60,949 nucleotides of DNA from Pseudomonas ceruminis (GCF_021602025.1 NZ_BQHW01000031.1:1-60949); one strand, 5' to 3'. Positions 1 through 8,490 are shown, numbered from the stretch's first letter. Made by a program: numbers and translations. The notes: generated by a model not told the origin, from the letters alone.

Positions 1-15
1 GAGATCTACACCTAA
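1..15 (+). CDS. possible last codons of an upstream gene (partial)
   Basis: The first 15 bases read Glu-Ile-Tyr-Thr-stop with codons this genome prefers (GAG ATC TAC ACC TAA), so they may be the end of a gene lying left of the window. A second frame stays open to the TGA at 68-70, overlapping the next start, but it uses codons rare here (AGA, TCT, ACA, GGA) and is less likely. Nothing about function can be said. Confidence 0.35.
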   Translation, partial: EIYT

Positions 16-66
16 GCCTTCGTCGGCAGCGGCAGAGGTGTATAAGGGACAGCTTCAGGAGCCTCC

Positions 67-1218
67 ATGACCACCGAATTTTTCTGGCGACTGCCGCTGG
101 GCACCGATGGCCCGCAGTTGTCCACCGACCGCCACAACCGGGGCAACCCACAGCACCGCCCCGGCAATATCGCCCCCGGCCGCCTGCCCAACGGTGAGCG
201 CGACGGCTTCACCTACATCGACTACATCGCCCAGGTGGCCAAGGCTGCGGAACTCGCCGGTTTCGAGGGCGCCCTGCTGCCCACCGGCCCCGAGCCCTGG
301 ATCGCCGCCGCCGCCCTGGCGCGGGAGACTCGGCGCCTACGCTTTCTGATCGCCTTCCAGGCCACTTGGACCTTGCCCGCCTATGCCGCGCAACAGGCTG
401 CCATCCTGCAGAACCTCAGCGGCGGCAGGCTGGACTGGAACATCATCACCGGCGGCAACCCGGCCAGCCAGCGCGCCCATGGCGATTTTCTCGAGCATGA
501 CCTGCGCTACCAGCGCACCGGCGAGTTTCTCGACGTCATCCAGGGCCTGTGGGAGCACGACAGATTCTCCTACGAAGGTGACGTCTACCGCCTGGAAAAC
601 GGCAGCCTGCCAGCTGGCCTGCAACAGGAACGCAAACCGGGTGTGTACTTCTCCGGTTTCTCCGATGCCGCGCTGGAAGTGGCCGCGCGCCACGCGGACG
701 TCTACCTGAACTGGGCCGAACCGATCGACAAGCTCAAGCCCCACATCGAGCGGGTTCGGGAACTGGCCGACAAACAGGGCCGCAGCGTGCGTTTCGGGCT
801 GCGCGTCGACCTGTTCGCCCGCGAGACCGAAGAGCAGGCCTGGCGCGAGCTGCGCCAGCAGTTCGAACGCCTGGAAGGCAAGGCCAGCGCCGCGGCCAAA
901 GGCTTCGTGAGCGGCTCCGATTCGGTGGGTGGCGCACGCCAGGCAGCCTACCACCAGCATTTGCAGGGGTTTGACGAACTGGTCCTGGCACGCAACCTCT
1001 GGGCCGGTTTCGCCAAGGCCAAGCCCGGCCCCACCGTGGGCCTGGTAGGCAGCCACCAGAACATCGCCGAGCGCCTGGCCGAATACCGCGACGCCGGCTT
1101 CAGCACCTTCATCCTGGCCGGCAACCCACACCTGGAAGAAGCCCTGCGCATCGGCCAGGAGGTGCTGCCGCTGGTTCACCCACGCAGCGCAAGCCACCCT
1201 CTGCAGGCCAGCGCCTGA
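67..1218 (+). CDS. SsuD-like FMN-dependent (luciferase-fold) monooxygenase
   Basis: This 383-residue protein is a cytoplasmic FMNH2-dependent oxygenase of the bacterial luciferase family, expected to use O2 and reduced flavin to open a C-S bond. It aligns along its full length with alkanesulfonate monooxygenase SsuD (about 381 residues): LPTGPEPW near 71, GGRLDWNIITGG near 119, FSGFSD near 195, SVGGARQAA near 286, NLWAGF at 310 and AGNPHLEEAL at 351. By alignment from memory, three sulfonate-site positions of SsuD differ: the His after FGIRL is Asp248, the loop Arg is Lys319, and the Tyr before PHLEE is Asn353. The substrate may therefore not be a simple alkanesulfonate. AGGAG at 57-61 supports this start. 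It heads a tight group with two DszB-like genes. No flavin reductase is adjacent inside the window. Confidence 0.85.
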   Translation: MTTEFFWRLPLGTDGPQLSTDRHNRGNPQHRPGNIAPGRLPNGERDGFTYIDYIAQVAKAAELAGFEGALLPTGPEPWIAAAALARETRRLRFLIAFQATWTLPAYAAQQAAILQNLSGGRLDWNIITGGNPASQRAHGDFLEHDLRYQRTGEFLDVIQGLWEHDRFSYEGDVYRLENGSLPAGLQQERKPGVYFSGFSDAALEVAARHADVYLNWAEPIDKLKPHIERVRELADKQGRSVRFGLRVDLFARETEEQAWRELRQQFERLEGKASAAAKGFVSGSDSVGGARQAAYHQHLQGFDELVLARNLWAGFAKAKPGPTVGLVGSHQNIAERLAEYRDAGFSTFILAGNPHLEEALRIGQEVLPLVHPRSASHPLQASA

Positions 1219-1238
1219 CAACGTTTCGGAGCATGAAC

Positions 1239-2303
1239 ATGAGCGAACCTCTGGATACCCTCTGGTATACCCGCTGCCCAGTGCCGACAGGCCTGGGCAT
1301 TGCGGTACAACAAGGCTGGCTGCAGGAAGACCTGGCGCACCTGGGCACCCAGGTGCAATCGGTGCGCGAAGCCGACCAACAGGCCGTGCGCGAATCGCAC
1401 TTCGACCACAGCCTGCGCAACTCGGTGCGCCACGGCGGCAGCATCCCAGCGATCTGGGCCCGCGCCCAGGGCCGTGAAACCCGAGTGATTGGCCTGTCGT
1501 GGGCCGACGAAGCGCAACTGATCCTGACCCGCCCGGACAGCGGCATCCACACTGTCAAAGACCTCAAGGGCCGCCGCTTCGGCCTGCCTGACTGGGCATC
1601 GGCGCAAATTGACTTCACCCGCGCCCAGGCCCTGCGCGGCCTGGAAAACGCACTGAAACTCGCCGGGCTGCAGGTCGGCGATGTCGAGCTGGTCAATTAC
1701 CGCTACACGGGCACCTTCAGCGATCGCCCCGTGCGCAACGTGGCCGGCACGCCGGTCTCCGCCAGCCAGAGCGAAGGCCGCAACCTGGAACTGGCGGCCT
1801 TGCTGCGTGGCGAAGTCGACGCGATCTTCCTCAAGGGGGCCAGCGCCGTACAACTGGCCCACGCCTTCGCCCTGCACACGGTGATCGACACGGGCAGCCA
1901 CCCCGACCCGCTGATCCGCAGCAACAACGGCACGCCGCGCACCCTGGCGGTCGATGAGCATTTGCTGCAAGCCCATCCGCAGGTGGCCCGCACCCTGCTT
2001 GGCGCGGTCTTACGCGCCGAGCGCTGGGCTCACCAGCACCCGGACGAAACCCGCCGTTACCTGGCCCGCGAAACCAATAGCAGCGAGTATTGGGTCAGCG
2101 TCGCCTATGGCAACGATGCGCACCTGCGCCTGAGCACCGGGCTGGACGACCAGGCCATCGACGCGTTGCAGGACTTTGTCGAGTTTCTCAAGCGCTGGCG
2201 CTTCATCCCGGCCCGGTTCGATGTGCGCGAGTGGATCGATCGCCGGCCACTGCAACACCTGCAGGCCCCCACCCCCATGGACAGGAAGCCCGTTACCCCA
2301 TGA
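1239..2303 (+). CDS. DszB-like sulfinate desulfinase homologue (catalytic Cys present)
   Basis: The 354-residue protein has the periplasmic-binding-protein fold of the NMT1/SsuA superfamily but no signal peptide, so it should act in the cytoplasm as an enzyme. It carries the signature of 2'-hydroxybiphenyl-2-sulfinate desulfinase DszB: YTRCPVPTGL with Cys13 (DszB YSNCPVPNAL, Cys27), then His54 and Arg64 in an H-x9-R-x-GG pattern with the same spacing as DszB His60, Arg70 and Gly73. DszB hydrolyses an aryl sulfinate to sulfite. Routine annotation would probably call it an ABC substrate-binding protein. I chose the ATG at 1239 because GGAG lies 7 bases upstream and the N-terminus then matches the next protein; 1233 is the alternative start. 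It overlaps the next gene by ATGA. The substrate is unknown. Confidence 0.75.
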   Translation: MSEPLDTLWYTRCPVPTGLGIAVQQGWLQEDLAHLGTQVQSVREADQQAVRESHFDHSLRNSVRHGGSIPAIWARAQGRETRVIGLSWADEAQLILTRPDSGIHTVKDLKGRRFGLPDWASAQIDFTRAQALRGLENALKLAGLQVGDVELVNYRYTGTFSDRPVRNVAGTPVSASQSEGRNLELAALLRGEVDAIFLKGASAVQLAHAFALHTVIDTGSHPDPLIRSNNGTPRTLAVDEHLLQAHPQVARTLLGAVLRAERWAHQHPDETRRYLARETNSSEYWVSVAYGNDAHLRLSTGLDDQAIDALQDFVEFLKRWRFIPARFDVREWIDRRPLQHLQAPTPMDRKPVTP

Positions 2304-3358
2304 GCAAGCCTTTGGAAACTCTCTGGTACACCCACAGCCCCGTGCCCACCGGCCTTGGTATTGCCGTGCAGTCGGGGCGGCTGGCCGAGGCGTTTGCGCC
2401 GTTCGGCACCAACATCCAGTCGCTGCGCGAGTCCAGCGAACGGGAGGTGCGCGAAGCCCATTACGATCATCACCTGCAGAACTCCGTGCGCCATGGCGGC
2501 AACATCCCGGCGATCTGGGCCTATGCCAGCGGCGTCGACACCCGTGTGCTGGGGCTGTCGTGGAGCGACGAGGTGCAGTTGATCCTGACCACCGAAGAAA
2601 GCGGTGTGCGCAGCATCAAGGACCTCAAGAACCGCCGCTTCGGCCTGCCGAAATGGGCCAACGTCCAGATCGATTTCACCCGTGCCCAGGCCCTGCGAGG
2701 GCTTGAGAACGCGCTGAAACTCGAAGGCCTGGCCGTGGCCGATGTGGAGCTGGTCGACTACCCCTACGGCGGTACCTACAGCGACGACGCCAAGCAACAC
2801 CTGTATGGCGCCGAAGTGAGCCTGGGCACCAGCCGTTTCAGCCGCCGCAACAACGAGTTGATCGGCCTGCTGCGCGGCGATATCGACGCGATCTTCCTCA
2901 AGGGCGCCCACGCCGTTCACCTGGCCCACGAGTTCGGCCTGCGCGTCGTGGTCGACACCGGCAGCCACCCGGACCCGCTGATCCGCAGCAACAATGGCAC
3001 CCCGCGGACCTTGACCGTCGACAGTCACCTGCTGGAGGAGCACTTCGATGCCAGCCGCACGTTGGTCGACACCGTGCTGCGCACCGAACAGTGGGCGTGG
3101 GCCAACCCTGAGGAAACCCGGCGCTTTCTCGCCCGTGAACTGAACACCAGTGAATACTGGGTGGCAGCGGCCTACGGCGACGACGCGCACAGGCGCCTGC
3201 GTACCACGCTGGACAGCCGCTCGATCGAGGCGCTGCAGGACTTTACCGAGTTCCTGTTCCGCTGGGCGTTCATACCGCGTCGCTTCGATGTGCGGGAATG
3301 GATCGATTTCAGGGTGCTGGAGAGTGTGATCGGTTCGACTTCACGGTTGGCCGTGTAA
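2300..3358 (+). CDS. DszB-like paralogue with Ser in place of the catalytic Cys
   Basis: This 352-residue protein is a close tandem paralogue of the preceding gene and starts inside its stop codon (ATGA). It again lacks a signal peptide. His54 and Arg64 with the VRHGG motif are kept, but the nucleophile position is Ser13 (YTHSPVPTGL). Cys-to-Ser at this place inactivates DszB in the literature, so the protein may bind substrate without turning it over, use Ser in other chemistry, form a heteromer with its neighbour, or have become a cytoplasmic sensor. The shared block SHPDPLIRSNNGTPRTL near residue 215-232 is almost identical in the two proteins, which points to one ligand class. A GC-rich hairpin follows the stop. 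Confidence 0.75.
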   Translation: MSKPLETLWYTHSPVPTGLGIAVQSGRLAEAFAPFGTNIQSLRESSEREVREAHYDHHLQNSVRHGGNIPAIWAYASGVDTRVLGLSWSDEVQLILTTEESGVRSIKDLKNRRFGLPKWANVQIDFTRAQALRGLENALKLEGLAVADVELVDYPYGGTYSDDAKQHLYGAEVSLGTSRFSRRNNELIGLLRGDIDAIFLKGAHAVHLAHEFGLRVVVDTGSHPDPLIRSNNGTPRTLTVDSHLLEEHFDASRTLVDTVLRTEQWAWANPEETRRFLARELNTSEYWVAAAYGDDAHRRLRTTLDSRSIEALQDFTEFLFRWAFIPRRFDVREWIDFRVLESVIGSTSRLAV

Positions 3359-3362
3359 CCGA

Positions 3363-3381
3363 GGGGGCGCTGGGCGCCCCC
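3363..3381 (+). terminator. hairpin after the monooxygenase/DszB-like operon
   Basis: GGGGGCGC at 3363-3370 pairs perfectly with GCGCCCCC at 3374-3381 around a 3-base loop, 5 bases after the stop codon. No T-run follows, so it may be a Rho-dependent or partial terminator. Confidence 0.5.
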
Positions 3382-3485
3382 CACCCTCTGGACCACAGAC
3401 TGCTGCCTGGCCAGCACCTGCTGCCCCAGCAGCACCCGCCAAGCACCCCGCTGCTGCCCTGCCTGCAATCGGCCTCATCACCACC

Positions 3486-3513
3486 TAACTAATCCTTATA
3501 AATCAATTAGTTA
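3486..3513. promoter_or_regulatory. inverted repeat beside a sigma54 promoter
   Basis: TAACTAAT at 3486-3493 is the exact reverse complement of ATTAGTTA at 3506-3513. The spacer is 12 bases. This AT-rich palindrome stands out in GC-rich DNA and ends 6 bases before the -24 element, so it is a candidate operator for the receptor gene. Confidence 0.45.
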
Positions 3514-3519
3514 CCAACA

Positions 3520-3535
3520 TGGCACAGTCCCTGCT
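3520..3535 (+). promoter_or_regulatory. sigma54 (-24/-12) promoter for the TonB-dependent receptor
   Basis: TGGCAC at 3520-3525, five bases, then CTGCT at 3531-3535 match the RpoN consensus TGGCAC-N5-TTGCW with correct GG/GC spacing. Transcription would begin near 3546, about 32 bases before the receptor start. Sulfur-scavenging genes of P. putida are known to use sigma54 with SfnR. Confidence 0.65.
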
Positions 3536-3577
3536 CTAGCCCTCCCCAACAACGCTTTACACACGGGGAGATCCACC

Positions 3578-5821
3578 ATGCACCAGCTCCATCCACTGGC
3601 CCGTCACGTCAGCCTCGCGCTGCTGCTGGCCGGCACCGGTAGCCAGGCCATCGCCGCCAGCGCAGACAACAAGAGCGAACCGGCCCTGGAAACCGTCACG
3701 GTCACTGCCCAGCATCGCGAGCAGACCTTGCAGGAAGTGCCGGTCGCGGTGTCGGCAATCAAAGGCACCAGCATCACCGCCGACGGCGTGCGCTCGATGG
3801 GCGACATCACCACCTTCGTCCCCAACGCCGCTGCCAAGAACCCCGACGGTGATGGCCGCCCACGCTGGTACATCCGCGGCCTGGGCACCGGTGACACCGG
3901 CGCGGCGACGGTGTACCCGGTGGGCATCTACGCCGACGACGTCTACCTCAACGCACCGATCGCCGGTGGCGGGCCGCTGTTCGACCTGGAGCGCATCGAG
4001 ATCCTGCGCGGGCCACAGGGCACCCTTTACGGCAAGAACACCACGGCCGGTGCGGTGAATGTGATTTCCAAGAAACCGACCTTCGACACCGACGGCTACG
4101 GCACCATCGGTTTGGGCAGCAAGAACGAGCGCATCGTCACCGGCGCCGTCGGTGGCGCCCTGGTCGATGACAAGCTGGCCGGGCGCGTGTCGTTGTACTC
4201 CGAGGAACGCGACGGCTTCCAGCACAACGACTACGACGGCCACACCTATGGTGACGTGAACAAGAAGGCCATCCGCCTGCAGTTCCTCGCCCAGCTCAAC
4301 CCCGACCTGGACGCCCTGCTGAAGCTGCACAGCCGCCAGTTCAAAGGCGATGGCAGCAATGGCTCGCTGCCGGTCGGGCGCTACTACAACGTCGGCTACG
4401 AACGCCCCCACGGCCGCGACATCGCGCTGAACGTCAACGAAGACTACCGCCTCGACCACGACGGTGCTTCGCTGACCTTCAACTGGTACCTGGGCGACTA
4501 CACCCTGACCTCCATCAGCGCCTACGACTACATCCGCAACCGCTCCACCACCGACGCCGACTACACCCCCTACGAGGTCAACGGCGCGGCGATCACCGAC
4601 AACAGCTACCGCCAGTGGTCCCAGGAGCTGCGCCTGGCCTCTGCGCAGGACCGCCCACTGCATTGGTTGGTGGGCGCTCACTACTTCCATGAAGACCTCG
4701 ACAGCGCCGCCCAGCGCATCGTGACCCCAGGCACTACACCCAACGGCACGGGTTCGAACCAGGTGGGCACCACCGCATTTCGCGACATGGGTTATGACCA
4801 CCGCACCGACAGCTATGCGCTGTTCGGCAACCTGACCTACGACTTCACCGATGCCTTCAGCGTCACCGGCGGCCTGCGCTGGACCCAGGAGAAAAAGGAC
4901 ATTGACCTGGACCTGACGCAACTGACCCGCGCCACTGCCAACGGCCCGCTGATCCCGCTGGCAGGGGTTGGCACCAACGGCAATCGCCAGGAAGACAAGA
5001 CCTGGGAAGCCTGGACCTACGACCTGACACCTGAGTACCGCATCAACGACAACCTGCGGGTGTTCTTCCGCTACGCCCACGGTTTCCGCTCCGGCGGTTT
5101 CAACACTGGCCTTTCGACCAGCCTGGCGCAGTTGACCACGGTCGATCCGGAAGAACTGGACGCTTACGAACTGGGCCTTAAGTCGGAGTGGTTCGACCGC
5201 CGCCTGACGGTCAATGCCAACGTCTTCTACTACGACTACTCCGATATCCAGGTGAACCTGCTGACGGTCAACAACGGCGTGCTGACCACGGCGCTGACCA
5301 ACGGCGCCAAAGGCAAGGTCAAAGGTGCCGAGCTGGAAATCGAGGGCCAGCCGACCGAACGCCTGCACCTGCGTGCGGCGGTGTCGTTCCTGGATACCGA
5401 GTACACCGACTTCAAGAACACCAACCCCACCACGGGGGCAGTCACGGGTGATTACAGCGGCAACAGCTTCGTGCGCTCGCCGCGCAACGTGGTATCGCTG
5501 GGCGCCGACTACACCATCGCGCTGGATATCGGCGGCAAGCTGGTGGCAGGGGGCGACGTAAGCTTCCGCGACAAGGAGTACTTCCTCGCCGACCGCCAGA
5601 GCAGCGCTGACGCCACCCTCACCCAGCCCCACTACACCCTGGCCAACACACGCCTGACCTGGTTCAGCGCCGACGACAAGCTCAGCGTGACCGGCTTCGT
5701 CAACAACCTCACCGACCGTCGCTACCAGGTGCACGGCCGGCCCAACGGCACCGCCGGGCAGTACGTGATCACCTATGGCGACCCCCGCACGGTCGGCCTG
5801 AGTGTCACCAGCCGCTTCTAG
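3578..5821 (+). CDS. TonB-dependent outer-membrane receptor (probable organosulfur uptake)
   Basis: A 747-residue TonB-dependent transporter. It has a signal peptide (cleavage likely after AIA near residue 27), a TonB-box-like segment LETVTVTAQ near 35, a plug domain (RGLGTGDTG, DLERIEILRGPQGTLYGKNTTAGAVNVISKKP) and a 22-strand barrel ending in SVTSRF with terminal Phe. It would move a scarce solute across the outer membrane using TonB-ExbBD energy. Placement between the monooxygenase/DszB-like genes and an SsuBC-type ABC transporter, and its own sigma54 promoter, suggest an organosulfur ligand rather than a siderophore; SftP of P. putida, for sulfate esters, is a precedent. GGGGAG at 3565-3571 gives the start. 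The ligand is not readable from sequence. Confidence 0.88.
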   Translation: MHQLHPLARHVSLALLLAGTGSQAIAASADNKSEPALETVTVTAQHREQTLQEVPVAVSAIKGTSITADGVRSMGDITTFVPNAAAKNPDGDGRPRWYIRGLGTGDTGAATVYPVGIYADDVYLNAPIAGGGPLFDLERIEILRGPQGTLYGKNTTAGAVNVISKKPTFDTDGYGTIGLGSKNERIVTGAVGGALVDDKLAGRVSLYSEERDGFQHNDYDGHTYGDVNKKAIRLQFLAQLNPDLDALLKLHSRQFKGDGSNGSLPVGRYYNVGYERPHGRDIALNVNEDYRLDHDGASLTFNWYLGDYTLTSISAYDYIRNRSTTDADYTPYEVNGAAITDNSYRQWSQELRLASAQDRPLHWLVGAHYFHEDLDSAAQRIVTPGTTPNGTGSNQVGTTAFRDMGYDHRTDSYALFGNLTYDFTDAFSVTGGLRWTQEKKDIDLDLTQLTRATANGPLIPLAGVGTNGNRQEDKTWEAWTYDLTPEYRINDNLRVFFRYAHGFRSGGFNTGLSTSLAQLTTVDPEELDAYELGLKSEWFDRRLTVNANVFYYDYSDIQVNLLTVNNGVLTTALTNGAKGKVKGAELEIEGQPTERLHLRAAVSFLDTEYTDFKNTNPTTGAVTGDYSGNSFVRSPRNVVSLGADYTIALDIGGKLVAGGDVSFRDKEYFLADRQSSADATLTQPHYTLANTRLTWFSADDKLSVTGFVNNLTDRRYQVHGRPNGTAGQYVITYGDPRTVGLSVTSRF

Positions 5822-5831
5822 GTCCATTTCG

Positions 5832-5867
5832 GGCCCTGGCACCGGCTCTGTGGGAGCCGGCTTGCCG
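5832..5867. repeat. REP-type palindromic element
   Basis: The intergenic stretch contains GTGGGAGCCGGCTTGCCG next to a partly complementary GGCACCGGCTC, the typical half-palindrome of P. putida REP sequences. It lies between the two receptor genes and may slow mRNA decay or terminate transcription. Confidence 0.6.
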
Positions 5868-5907
5868 ATGGACCCGCACCGCCACCCCACCTTCAGCAGG
5901 AACCTCT

Positions 5908-8355
5908 ATGCCCCACCACACCCCCTTGGCCAGCGCCATCGCCCTGGCTATCGGCAGCCTTGCCATGCCCGCCTTCGCCGCCCCGGCCAACGACCGCCTC
6001 GATACCGTGGTCGTGGTCGGTACCCACCGCAGTGACGTCACCGCCTTGCAAAGCGCCGCGCCGGTCGACGTGCTGAGCGGCGAGAAACTGCAGGAAACCG
6101 GTGCCAGCGATCTGTCGGGGGCCCTCACGGCGCTGTCCCCGTCGTTCAGCTTCCCGCAATCGCCCCAGGGCGCCTTCGCTGGCTCCATTGCCCAGGGCGC
6201 GTCCCTGCGTGGCCTGGCCTCCGACCAGGTGCTGGTGCTGGTCAACGGCAAGCGTCGCCACACCAGCGCCAACGTCACCCGCCAAGGCCTGGTCAACGCC
6301 CGCGGCGCAGCCGCAGTGGACCTCAGCCTGATCCCGTTGTCGGCCATCGAACGGGTGGAGATCCTGCGCGATGGCGCCGCTGCCCAGTACGGCTCGGACG
6401 CCATCGCCGGGGTGATCAACATCGTTCTCAAGGAGCGCGACGAAGGGGGCAACGCCGGCTACCGCTTCGGCGGCTACGACAAAGGCGACGGCCTGCAGCG
6501 CAAGCTCAGCGGCTGGAAGGGCTTTGCCCTGCCCAACGACGGTTTCCTCACCCTGGCCTTCGATGCCGGCAGCCAGGACCCGGCCAGCGATACCCGTGAT
6601 GACAACCGCCTCTTCTACCCAGGCTCCACCAGCATCAATACCCCACGCGAGCAGAACAACCGCTACCGCAACTGGCGTTGGGGCTCAGGCAATGTCTCGG
6701 ACCAGTACAACTTCACCGCCAATGCCGAGATGGGCCTGACCGACGGCCTGAGTGCCTATGGCTTTGCCACCTACGCCCACAAGAACACCGATGCCGAGAA
6801 CTTCTTCGACCCACCCACCACCCTGCGCAACAACTACGGCAGCGTGGCCCTGGCGCGCTACCCCGATGGCCGCCTGCCGGTGACCCGCTATGGCCTGGAG
6901 GATTTTGCCGTCACCGGTGGCCTGCGCTGGGAGAACGAGGCCCTGGGCAACTTCGACCTGGCACTGAACTACGGCAACGACCGGCTCGACTCCACCGATC
7001 GCGATGCCATCAACCCCAGCTGGGGCAACGCCAGCCCGTCGACCATCTACACCGGCCGCCGCGAAGCCGACCAGACCAACCTGACCCTGGACTGGACCCG
7101 CGACTTCGCCAATGACTGGCTGTTCAAACCGCTGACCGTCTCTGCAGGGCTCGCCTGGCGCCAGGAGAACTACGACCTGAGCGCTGGGGATGCGGCGGGC
7201 TGGTCCAACGGGCCGCTGTTCAACACCCTCGACCCGGTGACTGGCCGGCGCTTACCGGGTTACTACTCAGGCATCACCCAAGTCGATGCCGTGTCGCTCG
7301 ACCGCCGCGTGATCGGGGCGTACCTCGATGTCGAAGCGCAGATCACCGAAAAATTCCAGGCCGGTGTAGCGGTGCGCAGCGAGCACTATTCGGACTTTGG
7401 CGACACCACCAACGGCAAGCTGTCGCTGCGCTACGACTTCACCCCCGAAATTGCCGCCCGGGCCAGCGCCAGCACCGGCTACCGCGCGCCCTCGCTGGTG
7501 CAGAGCGGGCTGTCGTCGTTCAGTGTGCAGGTGGTCGAACAGCCGCCAGGCAGCGGCAACTGGGTCGAGGTGCAGCAGCGCACCCTGCGTGCCGACAGCC
7601 CAGAAGCGGCGCTGTTAGGCGGCAAGTCGCTCAAGCCCGAAGAGTCGACCAACTTCTCTGTGGGCCTGGTCTGGCGTCCGCTGCCCAATGCCTCGCTGAC
7701 TCTCGATGCCTACCGCATCGACATCGACAACCGCATCACCCTGTCCGATCAACTGCCCTCGTCGGTGGTCACGCCCATTTTCGCCGGCACCCCATACGCC
7801 AACATCCAGAGTGCGGCGTTCTACACCAACATCGCCGACACCCGTACCGATGGCGTCGAGCTGGCAGGCCACTATCAGCTCGAGCTGGGCCGCTGGGGCC
7901 GCCTGGACCTCAACGGCGGCTATGCGCGCAACAACACCCGTATCACCGGCCTGGACGACGTGGGGGGTATCCCAGGCAACCAGATCATCGGCCGCAATAC
8001 CCAAGGGCTGATCGAAGACGGCACGCCCAAAGACAAACTGACCCTCAGCGCCAATTGGCTGTATGACGGCTGGAGCCTCACCGTGGCCCAGCGGCGTTAT
8101 GGCGAATGGAAGAACCGCAACGCCGCCAACCCGACGCTGGACCAGACCTTCAGCCCGCAGTGGGTGACCGACCTGGACCTGTCGTACCGCTTCGACCTGG
8201 GCCTGACCTTGTCGGCCGGTGCGATCAATCTGTTCGACAGCCACCCGGACAAGCTCAAGGGCGCGCAGCTCTATGGCGTGCCGAAGTACTCCATCACCAG
8301 CCCCGAGGGCGCGCAGGGGGCGTTCTACTACACCAGCGTGAGTTACGACTTCTGA
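5908..8355 (+). CDS. second TonB-dependent outer-membrane receptor
   Basis: An 815-residue TonB-dependent receptor of a different subfamily from its neighbour. Features: signal peptide ending AFA (about residue 25), TonB-box-like DTVVVVG near 32, plug motifs LRGLASDQVLVLVNGKRRH and IPLSAIERVEILRDGAAAQYGSDAIAGVINIVLK, and a barrel ending in TSVSYDF. The gene follows the first receptor after an 86-base gap that holds a REP element. Two unlike receptors in one sulfur block suggest two ligands, or one ligand in two forms. GCAGGAAC at 5896-5903 places the ribosome for the start used. Confidence 0.87.
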   Translation: MPHHTPLASAIALAIGSLAMPAFAAPANDRLDTVVVVGTHRSDVTALQSAAPVDVLSGEKLQETGASDLSGALTALSPSFSFPQSPQGAFAGSIAQGASLRGLASDQVLVLVNGKRRHTSANVTRQGLVNARGAAAVDLSLIPLSAIERVEILRDGAAAQYGSDAIAGVINIVLKERDEGGNAGYRFGGYDKGDGLQRKLSGWKGFALPNDGFLTLAFDAGSQDPASDTRDDNRLFYPGSTSINTPREQNNRYRNWRWGSGNVSDQYNFTANAEMGLTDGLSAYGFATYAHKNTDAENFFDPPTTLRNNYGSVALARYPDGRLPVTRYGLEDFAVTGGLRWENEALGNFDLALNYGNDRLDSTDRDAINPSWGNASPSTIYTGRREADQTNLTLDWTRDFANDWLFKPLTVSAGLAWRQENYDLSAGDAAGWSNGPLFNTLDPVTGRRLPGYYSGITQVDAVSLDRRVIGAYLDVEAQITEKFQAGVAVRSEHYSDFGDTTNGKLSLRYDFTPEIAARASASTGYRAPSLVQSGLSSFSVQVVEQPPGSGNWVEVQQRTLRADSPEAALLGGKSLKPEESTNFSVGLVWRPLPNASLTLDAYRIDIDNRITLSDQLPSSVVTPIFAGTPYANIQSAAFYTNIADTRTDGVELAGHYQLELGRWGRLDLNGGYARNNTRITGLDDVGGIPGNQIIGRNTQGLIEDGTPKDKLTLSANWLYDGWSLTVAQRRYGEWKNRNAANPTLDQTFSPQWVTDLDLSYRFDLGLTLSAGAINLFDSHPDKLKGAQLYGVPKYSITSPEGAQGAFYYTSVSYDF

Positions 8356-8399
8356 CCCAAGGCCCTGCATTACTGCAGCGCGGCGTTGCTGACCGCCTG

Positions 8400-8433
8400 C
8401 TGCTGGAGCAACAGTTGCATGCTGCTCCAGCAG
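8400..8433. promoter_or_regulatory. 11-bp inverted repeat, candidate sigma54 enhancer site
   Basis: CTGCTGGAGCA at 8400-8410 is perfectly repeated in inverse orientation as TGCTCCAGCAG at 8423-8433. Inside lies GCAACAGTTGC (8408-8418), which recurs in reverse complement at 20077-20087 upstream of another sulfur operon. The site is 42-75 bases upstream of the -24 element, a reasonable place for an RpoN activator. Confidence 0.5.
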
Positions 8434-8474
8434 CACTGGTTTCCCGCACCCCGTGTTTCAAGGCTGTCACGGCC

Positions 8475-8490
8475 TGGCACAGCTCTTGCG
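8475..8490 (+). promoter_or_regulatory. sigma54 (-24/-12) promoter for the ABC transporter operon
   Basis: TGGCAC at 8475-8480, five bases, then TTGC at 8486-8489 match the RpoN consensus exactly apart from the last base. The predicted start is near 8501, 26 bases before the permease ATG. Confidence 0.7.

Noticed and set aside
1239-3358. annotation of both proteins as periplasmic sulfonate-binding proteins
   Set aside because: Neither has a signal peptide or lipobox, and both keep the DszB active-site spacing.
3557-5890. 777-residue open frame on the minus strand
   Set aside because: It is fully antisense to the TonB receptor, is Val/Gly/Ala-rich without domains, and arises from third-position GC bias.
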